From Chryseobacterium cucumeris (lineage in GTDB: Bacteria; Bacteroidota; Bacteroidia; Flavobacteriales; Weeksellaceae): a DNA stretch of 64,000 nt. Shown one piece after another: positions 16,413 through 24,446 of this stretch. The stretch lies in contig NZ_CP068760.1 in assembly GCF_016775705.1 (NCBI RefSeq), forward strand, positions 4,092,001 through 4,156,000, given 5' to 3'. The notes below the pieces were generated by a model. It did no database searches. It was not told the DNA's origin and was given only the letters and a program-made list of their open reading frames with translations. The stretch's first letter is position 1. Each line of letters begins with the position of its first letter. Both the position numbers and the translations under genes were made by a program.

Positions 16413-17135
16413 ATGAGTCAAAAGAAAGAAATGTTGTACGAGGGGAAAGCAAAACAAGTATTTGCAACCGATAATCCTGATGAAGTAGTAGTACGTTTCA
16501 AAGACGATGCTACAGCATTTAACGCTCAAAAAAGAGGTCAGGTAGACCTTAAAGGGGAAATGAACAACGCAATCACAACCCTTATTTTTGAATACTTGAA
16601 TGAGAAAGGGATTAAAACTCATTTCATCAAAAAATTAGACGAAAGAGAGCAGCTGGTAAGAAAGGTTTCTATCATTCCTTTGGAAATGGTGGTAAGAAAC
16701 TACTCTGCAGGAAGCATGGCGCAAAGATTAGGAGTGGAAGAAGGAATTAAATCTCCTGTAACGATCTTCGATATCTGTTATAAAAAAGATGAATTGGGAG
16801 ATCCGCTTATCAATGATCACCATGCCGTTTTCTTAGGAGCAGCTACTTACGAAGAACTTGACGAAATGTATGAGTTATCTTCAGATATCAATGATATCCT
16901 TATCGACCTGTTTGACAAAATCAATATCATCCTGGTAGATTTCAAAATCGAATTAGGTAAAACTTCAGACGGTGAAATCATCTTAGCAGACGAAATCTCT
17001 CCTGATACTTGCAGACTTTGGGATAAAGATACCATGAAGAAATTAGACAAAGACAGATTCAGAAGAGACTTAGGAGAAGTTACTGAGGCTTATGTTGAAA
17101 TCTACAACCGTCTTAAAAATCTTTTACAGAAATAA
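16413..17135 (+). CDS. purC: Phosphoribosylaminoimidazole-succinocarboxamide synthase
   Basis: 240 residues, normal for PurC (SAICAR synthetase). ATP-dependent joining of CAIR and aspartate in purine synthesis. Seen: LYEGKAKQVF at the N-terminal ATP loop, RFKDDATAFN, PLEMVVRNYSAGS (substrate signature) and LADEISPDTCRLWD. It is followed after 99 bases by purF, forming a purine cluster; the A/T-rich spacer contains AAAGATTAAA and TTTAATCTTT inverted arms (17150-17159 and 17206-17215) that could be regulatory or just a repeat. Confidence 0.97.
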   Translation: MSQKKEMLYEGKAKQVFATDNPDEVVVRFKDDATAFNAQKRGQVDLKGEMNNAITTLIFEYLNEKGIKTHFIKKLDEREQLVRKVSIIPLEMVVRNYSAGSMAQRLGVEEGIKSPVTIFDICYKKDELGDPLINDHHAVFLGAATYEELDEMYELSSDINDILIDLFDKINIILVDFKIELGKTSDGEIILADEISPDTCRLWDKDTMKKLDKDRFRRDLGEVTEAYVEIYNRLKNLLQK

Positions 17136-17234
17136 GATTTAATTTATTTAAAGATTAAACCATTTAAAAATTAAACAGGCTGTAATCTTTTTAATCATTA
17201 AATTTTTTAATCTTTTAATTTAGAAAAAATAGAA

Positions 17235-18734
17235 ATGAAAAGTTTAGACATTCATAAAAGTGAATATTTAAAACAGTTTAAAACCCAGACCTACGGAAGA
17301 AATCTTTTCAGAACTCAGGAAGAGGAAAGACTGGATGCTCCTAATGAAGAATGTGGGATCTTCGGAATGTATTCGGATAATGATCTGGATACTTTCTCTC
17401 TTTCACAGTTTGGCCTTTTTGCATTACAGCACAGAGGTCAGGAGGCTTGTGGTATTTCCGTTTTAAAGGATGGAAGAATCACAAACATGAAAGACGAAGG
17501 ACTGGTTTTGGATGTTTATAAAGAAATTCAGGAACCTGAAACTTTTATGGGAAATTCTGCAATTGGGCATACCCGTTATACCACTGCAGGAGATAAGAAG
17601 AAATATAATTTTCAGCCATTTTTCGCGAAAAACGAATATGACCAGATTATACTTTCTATAGCACACAATGGTAACCTTACCAATGCCAAAGAATTAAAAG
17701 CAGAATTAGAAGCTGAAGGCGTAGTTTTCAGAGCGACTTCCGATTCTGAAGTTATCCTGAGACTGATTCAGAAAAACCTTGATTTAGGTCTTCGTGGAGC
17801 GATTAAAGCAACCATGGAAAAGATTGAAGGAGCTTATTCTGTAGTAGGGATGACCAGAAACAAATTCTTTGCATTCAGAGACTTCAACGGTATCCGTCCG
17901 TTAGTATTGGGGGCTATTGATGAAAAATCTTATGTAGTAGCTTCAGAATCTGTAGCATTGGATGCTGTGGGTGCTCAGTATGTACGTGATATCCTTCCTG
18001 GTGAGATCATTTATACCAACGAAAACGAACCTGGAAAACTTCATTCTTATATGATGGATGAAGCGAAAGGTAAGCAGAGAATCTGTTCTTTCGAATATAT
18101 TTATTTCGCAAGACCTGACTCTACCTTAGAAAATATCAATGTTTACGAGATCAGAGAAAAATCCGGAGAGAAAATCTGGGAACAGGCTCCTGTAGAAGCT
18201 GATCTGGTAATTGGAGTTCCGGATTCCGGAGTTCCGGCTGCTATTGGTTTCTCTAAAGCTTCAGGAATACCTTTTCGTCCGGTTTTGATCAAAAACAGAT
18301 ATATCGGAAGAAGTTTCATCGTTCCTACACAGGAAATGAGAGAAAGGGTAGTGAATCTTAAGCTGAACCCGATCATTTCTGAAATGAAAGACAAGAGAGT
18401 AGTCATTATTGACGATTCTATTGTTCGTGGAACAACATCTAAAAGACTGGTTAAAATTTTAAAAGATGCAGGAGTAAAGGAAATTCACTTCAGAAGTGTT
18501 TCCCCTCCAATTATCGCTCCTTGCTACCTTGGAATTGATACTCCGTCCAAAGATGATCTGATTTCTGCCAATATGACTACGGAAGAACTTAAAAATTACC
18601 TGGGAGTAGACTCCTTAGAGTTTTTAAGTATCGATAACCTGAAAGATATTTTAGGATCAGCCAACCACTGCTTCGGATGCTTTACAGAAGAATATCCTGT
18701 AGGAAAAGGAGAAGAAGTAGATTTATTCAATTAG
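17235..18734 (+). CDS. purF: Amidophosphoribosyltransferase
   Basis: 499 residues. First committed step of purine synthesis: PRPP plus glutamine to phosphoribosylamine. A 39-residue propeptide precedes the nucleophile Cys40 (EECGIFGMY), as in the Bacillus-type enzyme. The PRPP-binding loop VVIIDDSIVRGTT is present. Cysteines in QRICSFEY, IIAPCYLG and NHCFGCF fit the four ligands of the [4Fe-4S] cluster of that subclass. A clear terminator follows. Second gene of the purC-purF pair. Confidence 0.97.
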   Translation: MKSLDIHKSEYLKQFKTQTYGRNLFRTQEEERLDAPNEECGIFGMYSDNDLDTFSLSQFGLFALQHRGQEACGISVLKDGRITNMKDEGLVLDVYKEIQEPETFMGNSAIGHTRYTTAGDKKKYNFQPFFAKNEYDQIILSIAHNGNLTNAKELKAELEAEGVVFRATSDSEVILRLIQKNLDLGLRGAIKATMEKIEGAYSVVGMTRNKFFAFRDFNGIRPLVLGAIDEKSYVVASESVALDAVGAQYVRDILPGEIIYTNENEPGKLHSYMMDEAKGKQRICSFEYIYFARPDSTLENINVYEIREKSGEKIWEQAPVEADLVIGVPDSGVPAAIGFSKASGIPFRPVLIKNRYIGRSFIVPTQEMRERVVNLKLNPIISEMKDKRVVIIDDSIVRGTTSKRLVKILKDAGVKEIHFRSVSPPIIAPCYLGIDTPSKDDLISANMTTEELKNYLGVDSLEFLSIDNLKDILGSANHCFGCFTEEYPVGKGEEVDLFN

Positions 18735-18753
18735 TCTCTTTATTGAAATATAA

Positions 18754-18783
18754 AAAGGACCGGGTGTACAACCTGGTTCTTTT
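18754..18783 (+). terminator. Terminator after purF
   Basis: Imperfect arms AAAGGACCGGGT and AACCTGGTTCTTT followed by T-rich sequence, 19 bases past the purF stop. Confidence 0.8.
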
Positions 18784-18842
18784 GTTTTAGAAATGTAGCA
18801 AAAGCTTAATATTCCTTTATTATACAATATACAGTGGAGTTT

Positions 18843-18850
18843 TAATTTTG
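18843..18850 (+). promoter_or_regulatory. -7 promoter box TAATTTTG
   Basis: Exact TAnnTTTG, 20 bases before the phosphodiesterase ATG at 18871. Confidence 0.6.
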
Positions 18851-18870
18851 TAAGATTAAAACTTCAGGAT

Positions 18871-19818
18871 ATGAAAAATGCACTATTCACGGGTATTTTT
18901 ATTGTATTTACCCAATTTTATGCTTCACAATCTTTTGACAGGCAGGCACACCGCGGAGGAAAATCCCTTTACCCGGAAAATACAATACCGGCTATGAAAA
19001 ACGGATTAAAAATGAATGTTTCCACATTGGAAATGGATCTGGCCATAACAAAAGATAAAAAAGTAATTCTTTCCCATGATGCTTTTCTTTCACCTGAATT
19101 GGTAACAAAACCAAATGGAACCTATATTCCCAAGGATTCGGGGTTTTATTATAAAATTTATGAAATGTCTTATGCAAAGATCAAAACCTTTGATGTAGGA
19201 ATGAAAAAACTGGAAAACTATCCTGATCAAAAGAAAATGAAGGTTCAGAAACCTCTCTTTTCAGACGTCATTGATGCATCTGAAGCTTATGCCCGTGAAT
19301 TGAAAAGGCTGTTACCTTATTATAATATAGAAACCAAAACACGTCCTTTCTCAGACAATATATTCCATCCCGAACCCAAAGAGTTTGTGGATCTGATGAT
19401 GAAGATCATTATTGAAAAAAAGATCCAGGACAGGGTGATCATTCAGTCTTTTGATCCAAGAACACTGGAAATTCTTCATAAAGAATATCCTGGAATAATG
19501 ACTGCTTTACTCGTAGAAAAGGTTGATGATAAAAAGCTGGCCCAGCAGCAGGCTTATTTTAAAAATATTCCGGTAGAAAAGTTCAGAATGTATCCTGATC
19601 ATATGAATGGAGTAGCCGGAGATATGAAGTTCCTGAGTTTTACTCCTACAATTTACAGCCCGGAACATAATCTTGTAACGCCCCAATTAGTAAAGGAATG
19701 CCACTCATTAGGCATGAAAGTAATCCCATGGACTGTGAATACCAGAGAAAGATTAAAGGAATTAAAAGAAATGGGAATAGATGGGGTGATCAGTGATGAT
19801 CCGAGAATATTTGAATAA
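18871..19818 (+). CDS. Exported glycerophosphodiester phosphodiesterase
   Basis: 315 residues with a signal peptide at 1-19 (ends FYASQS). GDPD TIM-barrel: HRGG at the first strand followed by YPENT, EMDLAITKDK with the metal-binding Glu and Asp, and VILSHDAFL with the second catalytic His. It hydrolyses glycerophosphodiesters to glycerol 3-phosphate and an alcohol, here in the periplasm or outside. Single-gene transcript: own -7 box and terminator. Confidence 0.92.
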   Translation: MKNALFTGIFIVFTQFYASQSFDRQAHRGGKSLYPENTIPAMKNGLKMNVSTLEMDLAITKDKKVILSHDAFLSPELVTKPNGTYIPKDSGFYYKIYEMSYAKIKTFDVGMKKLENYPDQKKMKVQKPLFSDVIDASEAYARELKRLLPYYNIETKTRPFSDNIFHPEPKEFVDLMMKIIIEKKIQDRVIIQSFDPRTLEILHKEYPGIMTALLVEKVDDKKLAQQQAYFKNIPVEKFRMYPDHMNGVAGDMKFLSFTPTIYSPEHNLVTPQLVKECHSLGMKVIPWTVNTRERLKELKEMGIDGVISDDPRIFE

Positions 19819-19830
19819 AACTTTTGATAT

Positions 19831-19863
19831 AAATAGCCGGAAGAAAATCTTCCGGCTATTTTA
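19831..19863 (+). terminator. Terminator after the phosphodiesterase
   Basis: Arms AAATAGCCGGAAGA and TCTTCCGGCTATTT with loop AAA, then T-rich; may serve both directions because the next gene converges on it. Confidence 0.88.
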
Positions 19864-19907
19864 TGCGTGCAAGGTTAATGCACTTCGGTTAAAAAATTGG
19901 TTTCTAA

Positions 19908-20627
19908 TTAGAATTTGTAGTTAAGACCTAACTGAAATACTCTGTTGTTGTTTTCAGCAGCAGGTCTGCTTTTATCAATTTTTGTCAAGCTATTTACATA
20001 TCTTGCGCTGATACCGATGTTGGATGTGATATCATATCCTAAACCAAGACCCAATCCGAAATTGAATTTATTGATCTGATCTTTGTCGATATCTTCAGTA
20101 TTAGAACTTGTAGTGGTTGTAGTAACACCTCCTGTAGTACTTGCTACACTTCTTTCTCCTTTAGTTTTTCCGTTGATGAAATAACTGAATTCAGGTCCGG
20201 CTTCAACGTAAAATTTCTCTGTAGGTCTCATCTGAAGCATTAACGGAACTGAAATATAGTTCATCTTTACTCTACCTTCTTCTTTAGTTTTTACATTCGT
20301 AATTCCATTATCAGTTTCTGTAGATGAAATTACATCTTTTGCTCCCATTTGGTTGTATAATACCTCTGGCTGTAAGCTGAAATGTTTTGAAAGTGGAATA
20401 TTAACGAATGCACCTGCGTGGAAACCTAGTTGTTGTGTGTTGATTCCAAACTTTTGCTCACTGAAATAAGCTGAGTTTCCTCCGGCCTTGATTCCGAATC
20501 TAATGGGTTGTACATCTTTTTTTAGTGGTGATGCATTGACTGTTTTCGTTTCCGTCTTTGTTTCTGTCTCCTGAGCGAAAGCTAGTGTACCAGCAGTTAA
20601 TGCTAATCCTAAAAATAACTTCTTCAT
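19908..20627 (-). CDS. Outer-membrane beta-barrel protein (barrel array member 1)
   Basis: 239 residues. Signal peptide 1-18 (LAFAQ). A porin-family/OmpA-like barrel follows: alternating hydrophobic strands with the array signatures IRFGIKAGGNS, GFHAGAFVNIPL, LQPEVLYNQMGAK, YVEAGPEFSYFI and FGLGLGLGYDI, ending YKF with the aromatic last residue typical of barrels. It has Thr/Ser-rich loops (TTTTTTSS). Ligand unknown. It shares a GGCA-N5-TTTG box with its four neighbours. No terminator recognised between it and the phosphodiesterase other than the shared one at 19831. Confidence 0.9.
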   Translation of the reverse strand: MKKLFLGLALTAGTLAFAQETETKTETKTVNASPLKKDVQPIRFGIKAGGNSAYFSEQKFGINTQQLGFHAGAFVNIPLSKHFSLQPEVLYNQMGAKDVISSTETDNGITNVKTKEEGRVKMNYISVPLMLQMRPTEKFYVEAGPEFSYFINGKTKGERSVASTTGGVTTTTTSSNTEDIDKDQINKFNFGLGLGLGYDITSNIGISARYVNSLTKIDKSRPAAENNNRVFQLGLNYKF

Positions 20628-20692
20628 AATTTTATTTTTTAATTTTACTATTTGTGTGTCGGATATCTCTCAATCAGACTCCATGTATTTTG

Positions 20693-20705
20693 CAAATTGC
20701 TTGCC
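20693..20705 (-). promoter_or_regulatory. GGCA-N5-TTTG box, barrel gene 1
   Basis: Minus strand: TTGGCAAGCAATTTGCA. Fits the sigma-54 -24/-12 pattern including the -12 GC; 65 bases before the ATG. It is the best sigma-54 match of the five. Confidence 0.5.
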
Positions 20706-20944
20706 AAAGTCGAAAAACGCCTGTTTAAAGGGCTTTTGAGATGGTTTTTGAAAAGTTTATTTTAAACCATTTATCCCTTTTTGATGAATAAATATTTTAT
20801 ATAATGAATGTTTTGTGAAAATAGTTGAAGGCTCATTACACTTTATTATTGATAATTGAAATAATAAAAAAAATTGAACTGGAATTGGCTTTTCCATGAA
20901 TTAAAAGGACTTCCGGGTACTTTTTAAGAATAAAAATAAAAATA
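20706..20944. other. Intergenic region between barrel genes 1 and 2
   Basis: A/T-rich spacer between the box of gene 1 and the terminator of gene 2. No frame or RNA that I can support. Confidence 0.4.
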
Positions 20945-20964
20945 CCGGACTTTTTAAAGCCCGG
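20945..20964 (-). terminator. Terminator of barrel gene 2
   Basis: CCGG-A-CTTT and AAAG-C-CCGG arms, followed on the minus strand by ATTTTTATTTTT, 28 bases after the stop at 20992. Confidence 0.8.
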
Positions 20965-20991
20965 CACCAGTTTTGAAAATAATAAATATCT

Positions 20992-21687
20992 CTATTTAAA
21001 TCGGTATACTACTCCTACCTGAAGTGCATTATTTCTTACTTTATCACCGTCGTTGTATTTGTAAACTTCAGTAAGCCCAGCCGTAAATCTTGCGGTTACG
21101 CCAAAGTTTTCAGTGAAATAATATCCGGCACCAATACCTAATCCTACATTGAAACGATTAAAAAGGCTTTTTGAAATGCTCTGTGAAATATATTCCGTAC
21201 GCTGTACTGTAACTGAATTTCCGGTAGTCTCGATAGTGGTTAAATCTCCTTTTGTCTTTCCTCCCAGCAGATATCCGAATTCAGGACCTGCTTCTACATA
21301 AAGCTGCGGAAGAATATTGTATTGAACCATTACAGGAAGAGAAAGGTAATTTAATGTTGTCCTATAATCATAGTGTTGTGTCTTTCTGTAGTTTCCCGAG
21401 CTGGTTCTGTAGTTATAGTCTGATTTTGATCCCAGCTGACTGAAAAGAAGCTCTGGCTGGATGCTGAATTTCTCAGAAACAGGAATATTCGCAAACACTC
21501 CTGCATGAAAACCTGCTTTGATTTTCTCATTGTTATCATATTCATAGCCATCTCCTCTGGTAAGTGTAGAACCGTTAAAACCTGCTTTAACACCAAAAGT
21601 GACAGGAGAAGATTTTGACTGATGTTTTTCCTGCGCATTCGCGAAAAGGCAACCTGCAATTACAATTACTGCAAAGAGTTTTTTCAT
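20992..21687 (-). CDS. Outer-membrane beta-barrel protein (barrel array member 2)
   Basis: 231 residues. Signal peptide 1-18 (LFANAQ). Same array signatures as its neighbours: VTFGVKAGFNGSTL, GFHAGVFANIPV, IQPELLFSQLG, YVEAGPEFGYLL, FNVGLGIGAGYYF, ending YRFK. It has the longest Tyr/Arg-rich extracellular loop of the set (about residues 88-107). Probably an outer-membrane porin or binding barrel; ligand unknown. A GGCA-N5-TTTG box lies 30 bases upstream. Confidence 0.88.
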   Translation of the reverse strand: MKKLFAVIVIAGCLFANAQEKHQSKSSPVTFGVKAGFNGSTLTRGDGYEYDNNEKIKAGFHAGVFANIPVSEKFSIQPELLFSQLGSKSDYNYRTSSGNYRKTQHYDYRTTLNYLSLPVMVQYNILPQLYVEAGPEFGYLLGGKTKGDLTTIETTGNSVTVQRTEYISQSISKSLFNRFNVGLGIGAGYYFTENFGVTARFTAGLTEVYKYNDGDKVRNNALQVGVVYRFK

Positions 21688-21716
21688 GATTTAAAGTTTA
21701 ATTTTCTTTTTTGGAT

Positions 21717-21729
21717 CAAAATATCTGCC
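21717..21729 (-). promoter_or_regulatory. GGCA-N5-TTTG box, barrel gene 2
   Basis: Minus strand GGCA-GATAT-TTTG, 30 bases before the ATG at 21687; the -12 GC of sigma-54 sites is not kept (GA instead). Confidence 0.45.
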
Positions 21730-21764
21730 ACAAAAGGATAAAGTGATAAAAGTCATAATAAGCG

Positions 21765-21800
21765 AAAAAGTCAGGCGTAAACTAATAAACCTGACTTTTT
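21765..21800 (-). terminator. Hairpin with no obvious gene in front of it
   Basis: Arms AAAAAGTCAGG and CCTGACTTTTT (perfect, 11 bases). It lies upstream of barrel gene 2, where no coding region ends, and reads as a terminator in both directions. It may end a short transcript started near 22032. Confidence 0.7.
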
Positions 21801-22068
21801 CTATTGAAATCAAAATGTATCTTATTTGAACAGACAAAATATTTTCCATATTCTGTTGTGTACTCATATTGCCAGCTTGGCTGACACAGTTCCGTTAAAG
21901 TTTAATGGTAATAGTTAGATTGTAATTCTGATATTCAATTGAATATCAAATGAATCAAAGCATACTCATTGTGAAACATAAACCGTAAGTTGGAAAAATT
22001 CCGGATAGAGTACAATCAATTATTCTACAGGCAAATTTCTTGCCAAAATATCGGGACAAATAAAAAAA
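21801..22068. other. Gene-free stretch with an extra GGCA-N5-TTTG box
   Basis: Between the orphan hairpin and the terminator of barrel gene 3. The minus strand has a sixth box (GGCA-AGAAA-TTTG at 22032-22044) and a short palindrome GCCA-GCTTGGC near 21872. No long frame. A small RNA or the scar of a lost barrel gene would both fit. Confidence 0.4.
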
Positions 22069-22088
22069 CCGGATTATATTAAATCCGG
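22069..22088 (-). terminator. Terminator of barrel gene 3
   Basis: CCGGATT and AATCCGG arms around a 6-base loop, with a T run after it on the minus strand, 46 bases after the stop at 22134. Confidence 0.8.
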
Positions 22089-22133
22089 CTCTGTATTGAT
22101 GAGAAGTCTGCTTTAAAAAGCTAAACTGATTTC

Positions 22134-22727
22134 TTAAAATTTATATGCTAAACCTACCTGGAATACTCCGTTTTTAGCTTTGTCTTCAGATAGATCCGGT
22201 CTGTCTTTGGCAACATCCGTTAAACCAGCCACATATCTTGCGGTAATACCGATATTGTCTGTGAAATAATATCCTGCTCCAAGACCAATTCCGAAGTCGA
22301 AACCTTTGAACAGATCTTTAGCATCTGCAGAATTGGAATCAGCTTTCAGTTTTGAGTTAATCAAAAAGCTGAACTGAGGTCCTGCTTCCAGATATAGGTT
22401 AGGCAAGGCATTATACTGAAGCATTAACGGTACAGAAATATAATCCAGATTTACTTTTATATCATTAGTACCTTTAATTTTTGCACCCATTCCGTTGTAT
22501 AACACTTCTGGTTGGAAAGAGAAGTCCTGAGCTACAGGAATATTAGCAAATAACCCTCCGTAGAATCCCGCTTTTGAATTGAAGTCATTCTCGGTAAGAG
22601 TTGAAATATTAAGACCTGCTTTCACACCAAATCTAACTGGAGAAGAAGAAGCAGTAGAAGTTGAAGTCTTCTGAGAGAAAGCAAAAGTACCTGCAACAAG
22701 CGCAAGGCCTAAAAAAATCTTTTTCAT
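22134..22727 (-). CDS. Outer-membrane beta-barrel protein (barrel array member 3)
   Basis: 197 residues, shortest intact member. Signal peptide 1-18 (FAFSQ). Strand signatures VRFGVKAGLNISTL, GFYGGLFANIPV, FQPEVLYNGMGAK, YLEAGPQFSFLI, FDFGIGLGAGYYF, ending YKF. It is the closest relative of the truncated neighbour at 22919 in its first 120 residues, which makes it the likely template for that deletion. Box 52 bases upstream. Confidence 0.9.
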   Translation of the reverse strand: MKKIFLGLALVAGTFAFSQKTSTSTASSSPVRFGVKAGLNISTLTENDFNSKAGFYGGLFANIPVAQDFSFQPEVLYNGMGAKIKGTNDIKVNLDYISVPLMLQYNALPNLYLEAGPQFSFLINSKLKADSNSADAKDLFKGFDFGIGLGAGYYFTDNIGITARYVAGLTDVAKDRPDLSEDKAKNGVFQVGLAYKF

Positions 22728-22778
22728 AAGTTTATTTTTTAATAGTTATTAAGTTTTATTTAACATTTCTTTAAGAAA

Positions 22779-22791
22779 CAAAGTACGTGCC
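22779..22791 (-). promoter_or_regulatory. GGCA-N5-TTTG box, barrel gene 3
   Basis: Minus strand TTGGCACG-TAC-TTTG: the -24 half is a perfect sigma-54 TTGGCACG, the -12 half has GT in place of GC. 52 bases before the ATG. Confidence 0.5.
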
Positions 22792-22918
22792 AAAAATCAA
22801 TATATGTTCTTAATTTTCTACTTAGTATACATTTTTTAAGAATATTTTTTTATCTGCAGTAAAAAAGCCAGATTAAAATTAATCCGCCCACCTTGTCATT
22901 ATAAAAACTTAGTAAACT

Positions 22919-23293
22919 TTAGAATTTGTGGCCTGCTTCTACATATAGATTAGGAAGTGCCTTATATTGGAACATGACAGGAACAGAAAGATATTCTAAA
23001 TTAAGCTGGGTATTATTATCTCCTTTTCCTTTTGCTCCCGTAGCGCTATATAAAACTTCCGGCTGCACTGAAAAATCCTTAGCTACAGGAATATTGGCAA
23101 ATACACCACCATAGAATCCTGCTTTTGACTTCATATCCATATTGGAAAGGGTAGAAATGTTCAGACCTGCTTTCAAACCGAATTTGATTTTAGAAGATGT
23201 GGATGGAGTAGTAGCTTCAGTAGATGCAGAAGTGCTCTGAGCAAAAGTGAAAGTACCTGCGATAATGGCCAGGCCTAGAAAAATCTTTTTCAT
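22919..23293 (-). pseudogene. Truncated outer-membrane beta-barrel gene (barrel array member 4)
   Basis: 124 residues. Intact signal peptide (FTFAQ) and the first four strand signatures (IKFGLKAGLNISTL, GFYGGVFANIPV, VQPEVLYSATGAK, YVEAG), then the protein stops at HKF. Intact relatives have about 70 more residues after EAG and end YKF. The join EAG-HKF-stop looks like an in-frame deletion from the middle to the very end of a normal gene, keeping the last two residues and the stop. A half barrel should not insert well. The decayed hairpin at 22867-22887 has lost several pairs. Still has a promoter-like box, so it may be expressed. Confidence 0.75.
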
Positions 23294-23335
23294 AGATTAG
23301 TTTAATTTTTATGTTATTTAACGTTCGGAAAGCAA

Positions 23336-23348
23336 CAAACAACATGCC
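23336..23348 (-). promoter_or_regulatory. GGCA-N5-TTTG box, barrel gene 4
   Basis: Minus strand GGCA-TGTTG-TTTG, 43 bases before the ATG at 23293. Kept despite the broken reading frame. Confidence 0.4.
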
Positions 23349-23458
23349 GTCAACCCTTATGAATAAAGACTTTATGTGTTTTTAACGAATGAGAAAATCA
23401 ACTATATGGGAGGTATTGATGGTGAATTATTAACTCCATATTATTTTAACATAAAAAA

Positions 23459-23486
23459 AGACCAGATTAAAAAATTAATCTGATCT
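23459..23486 (-). terminator. Terminator of barrel gene 5
   Basis: Arms AGACCAGATTAA and TTAATCTGATCT (one mismatch), followed by TTTTTTT on the minus strand, 38 bases after the stop at 23524. Confidence 0.82.
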
Positions 23487-23523
23487 TTTCTATTGAATAT
23501 AAAATTTGTTAGTGAATGTAAGC

Positions 23524-24171
23524 TTATTTGAATCTATAAGCTAAACCTACCTGGAATACATTGTTTTTTACAGCATCACCAGAATTATTCTTGTAAATGT
23601 CAGTAAGACCTGCAGTATATCTTGCTGTAATTCCTAAATTAGGAATGAAGTAATATCCTGCACCAATACCTATACCAAAGTTAAAAGTCTGGAAATCATC
23701 TTTGTCAAGAGTGGCAACTTGTGTATTGTTACTGTTGTTTGTTGAACTTTTTAACTTATCTTTAGCGCTTACAAGAAATCCAAATTCAGGACCTGCTTCA
23801 AGGAAGAACTCAGGTGTTGCATTATACTGGAACATTACCGGTACAGCAACGTATCCTAAATTTCTTGAATATTCGCTCTTATAATTATTACCAAGTACTG
23901 AATATTCTCTTGTTACTTTTGAACCTAAGTCATTATAAAGAACTTCCGGCTGCACACTAAAAGAACTTGCTAATGGGATGTTGGCGAAAACTCCTGCATT
24001 AAAACCAATTTTTGATTTAGAATCACTTAAATCTGCACCGTTAGAAAGTGAAGAAACGTTCATTCCTCCTTTTACCCCAAATGTTACCGGATTAGAAGAT
24101 GTGTTTCCTGTCTGTTGAGCGAATGCGAATGTTCCTGCAGTTAACGCTAATCCTAAAATTAACTTTTTCAT
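23524..24171 (-). CDS. Outer-membrane beta-barrel protein (barrel array member 5)
   Basis: 215 residues. Signal peptide 1-18 (FAFAQ). VTFGVKGGMNVSSL, GFNAGVFANIPL, VQPEVLYNDLGSK, FLEAGPEFGFLV, FNFGIGIGAGYYF, ending YRFK. Has an Asn/Ser-rich loop near residue 140. First gene of the five-member array in transcription direction, but each member has its own box and terminator, so they are probably separate transcripts. Function beyond barrel formation is unknown. Confidence 0.9.
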   Translation of the reverse strand: MKKLILGLALTAGTFAFAQQTGNTSSNPVTFGVKGGMNVSSLSNGADLSDSKSKIGFNAGVFANIPLASSFSVQPEVLYNDLGSKVTREYSVLGNNYKSEYSRNLGYVAVPVMFQYNATPEFFLEAGPEFGFLVSAKDKLKSSTNNSNNTQVATLDKDDFQTFNFGIGIGAGYYFIPNLGITARYTAGLTDIYKNNSGDAVKNNVFQVGLAYRFK

Positions 24172-24254
24172 AACTTTAATTTTTTAATTTTACTCTTTCT
24201 TAATTTTAAATTTTACTACTGTTCAGCATTTTCAGTTGAACGCTGAGTATCTTT

Positions 24255-24267
24255 CAAATTGCTTGCC
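24255..24267 (-). promoter_or_regulatory. GGCA-N5-TTTG box, barrel gene 5
   Basis: Minus strand TTGGCAAGCAATTTG, identical over 15 bases to the gene 1 box; the following base pair is A rather than C. 83 bases before the ATG. Confidence 0.5.
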
Positions 24268-24298
24268 AAAAATATTTTTTATGATTAAAATCAATAAA

Positions 24299-24325
24299 AA
24301 AACCACTTAGCGTTTAAGTGGTTTT
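24299..24325 (-). terminator. Terminator after aroB
   Basis: Arms AAAACCACTTA and TAAGTGGTTTT with a 5-base loop, downstream of aroB on the minus strand and followed by a T-rich run. Confidence 0.83.
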
Positions 24326-24446
24326 AATTTTATGCATTTGATTATTAATGACTTAAATCTTTAAATAAACATTTGTTTAGATGTTGTCTAAATTGACATT
24401 TTTGTCAAAAGTGGTATTCTAAAATGAAATTATTTTATGAAAATTA

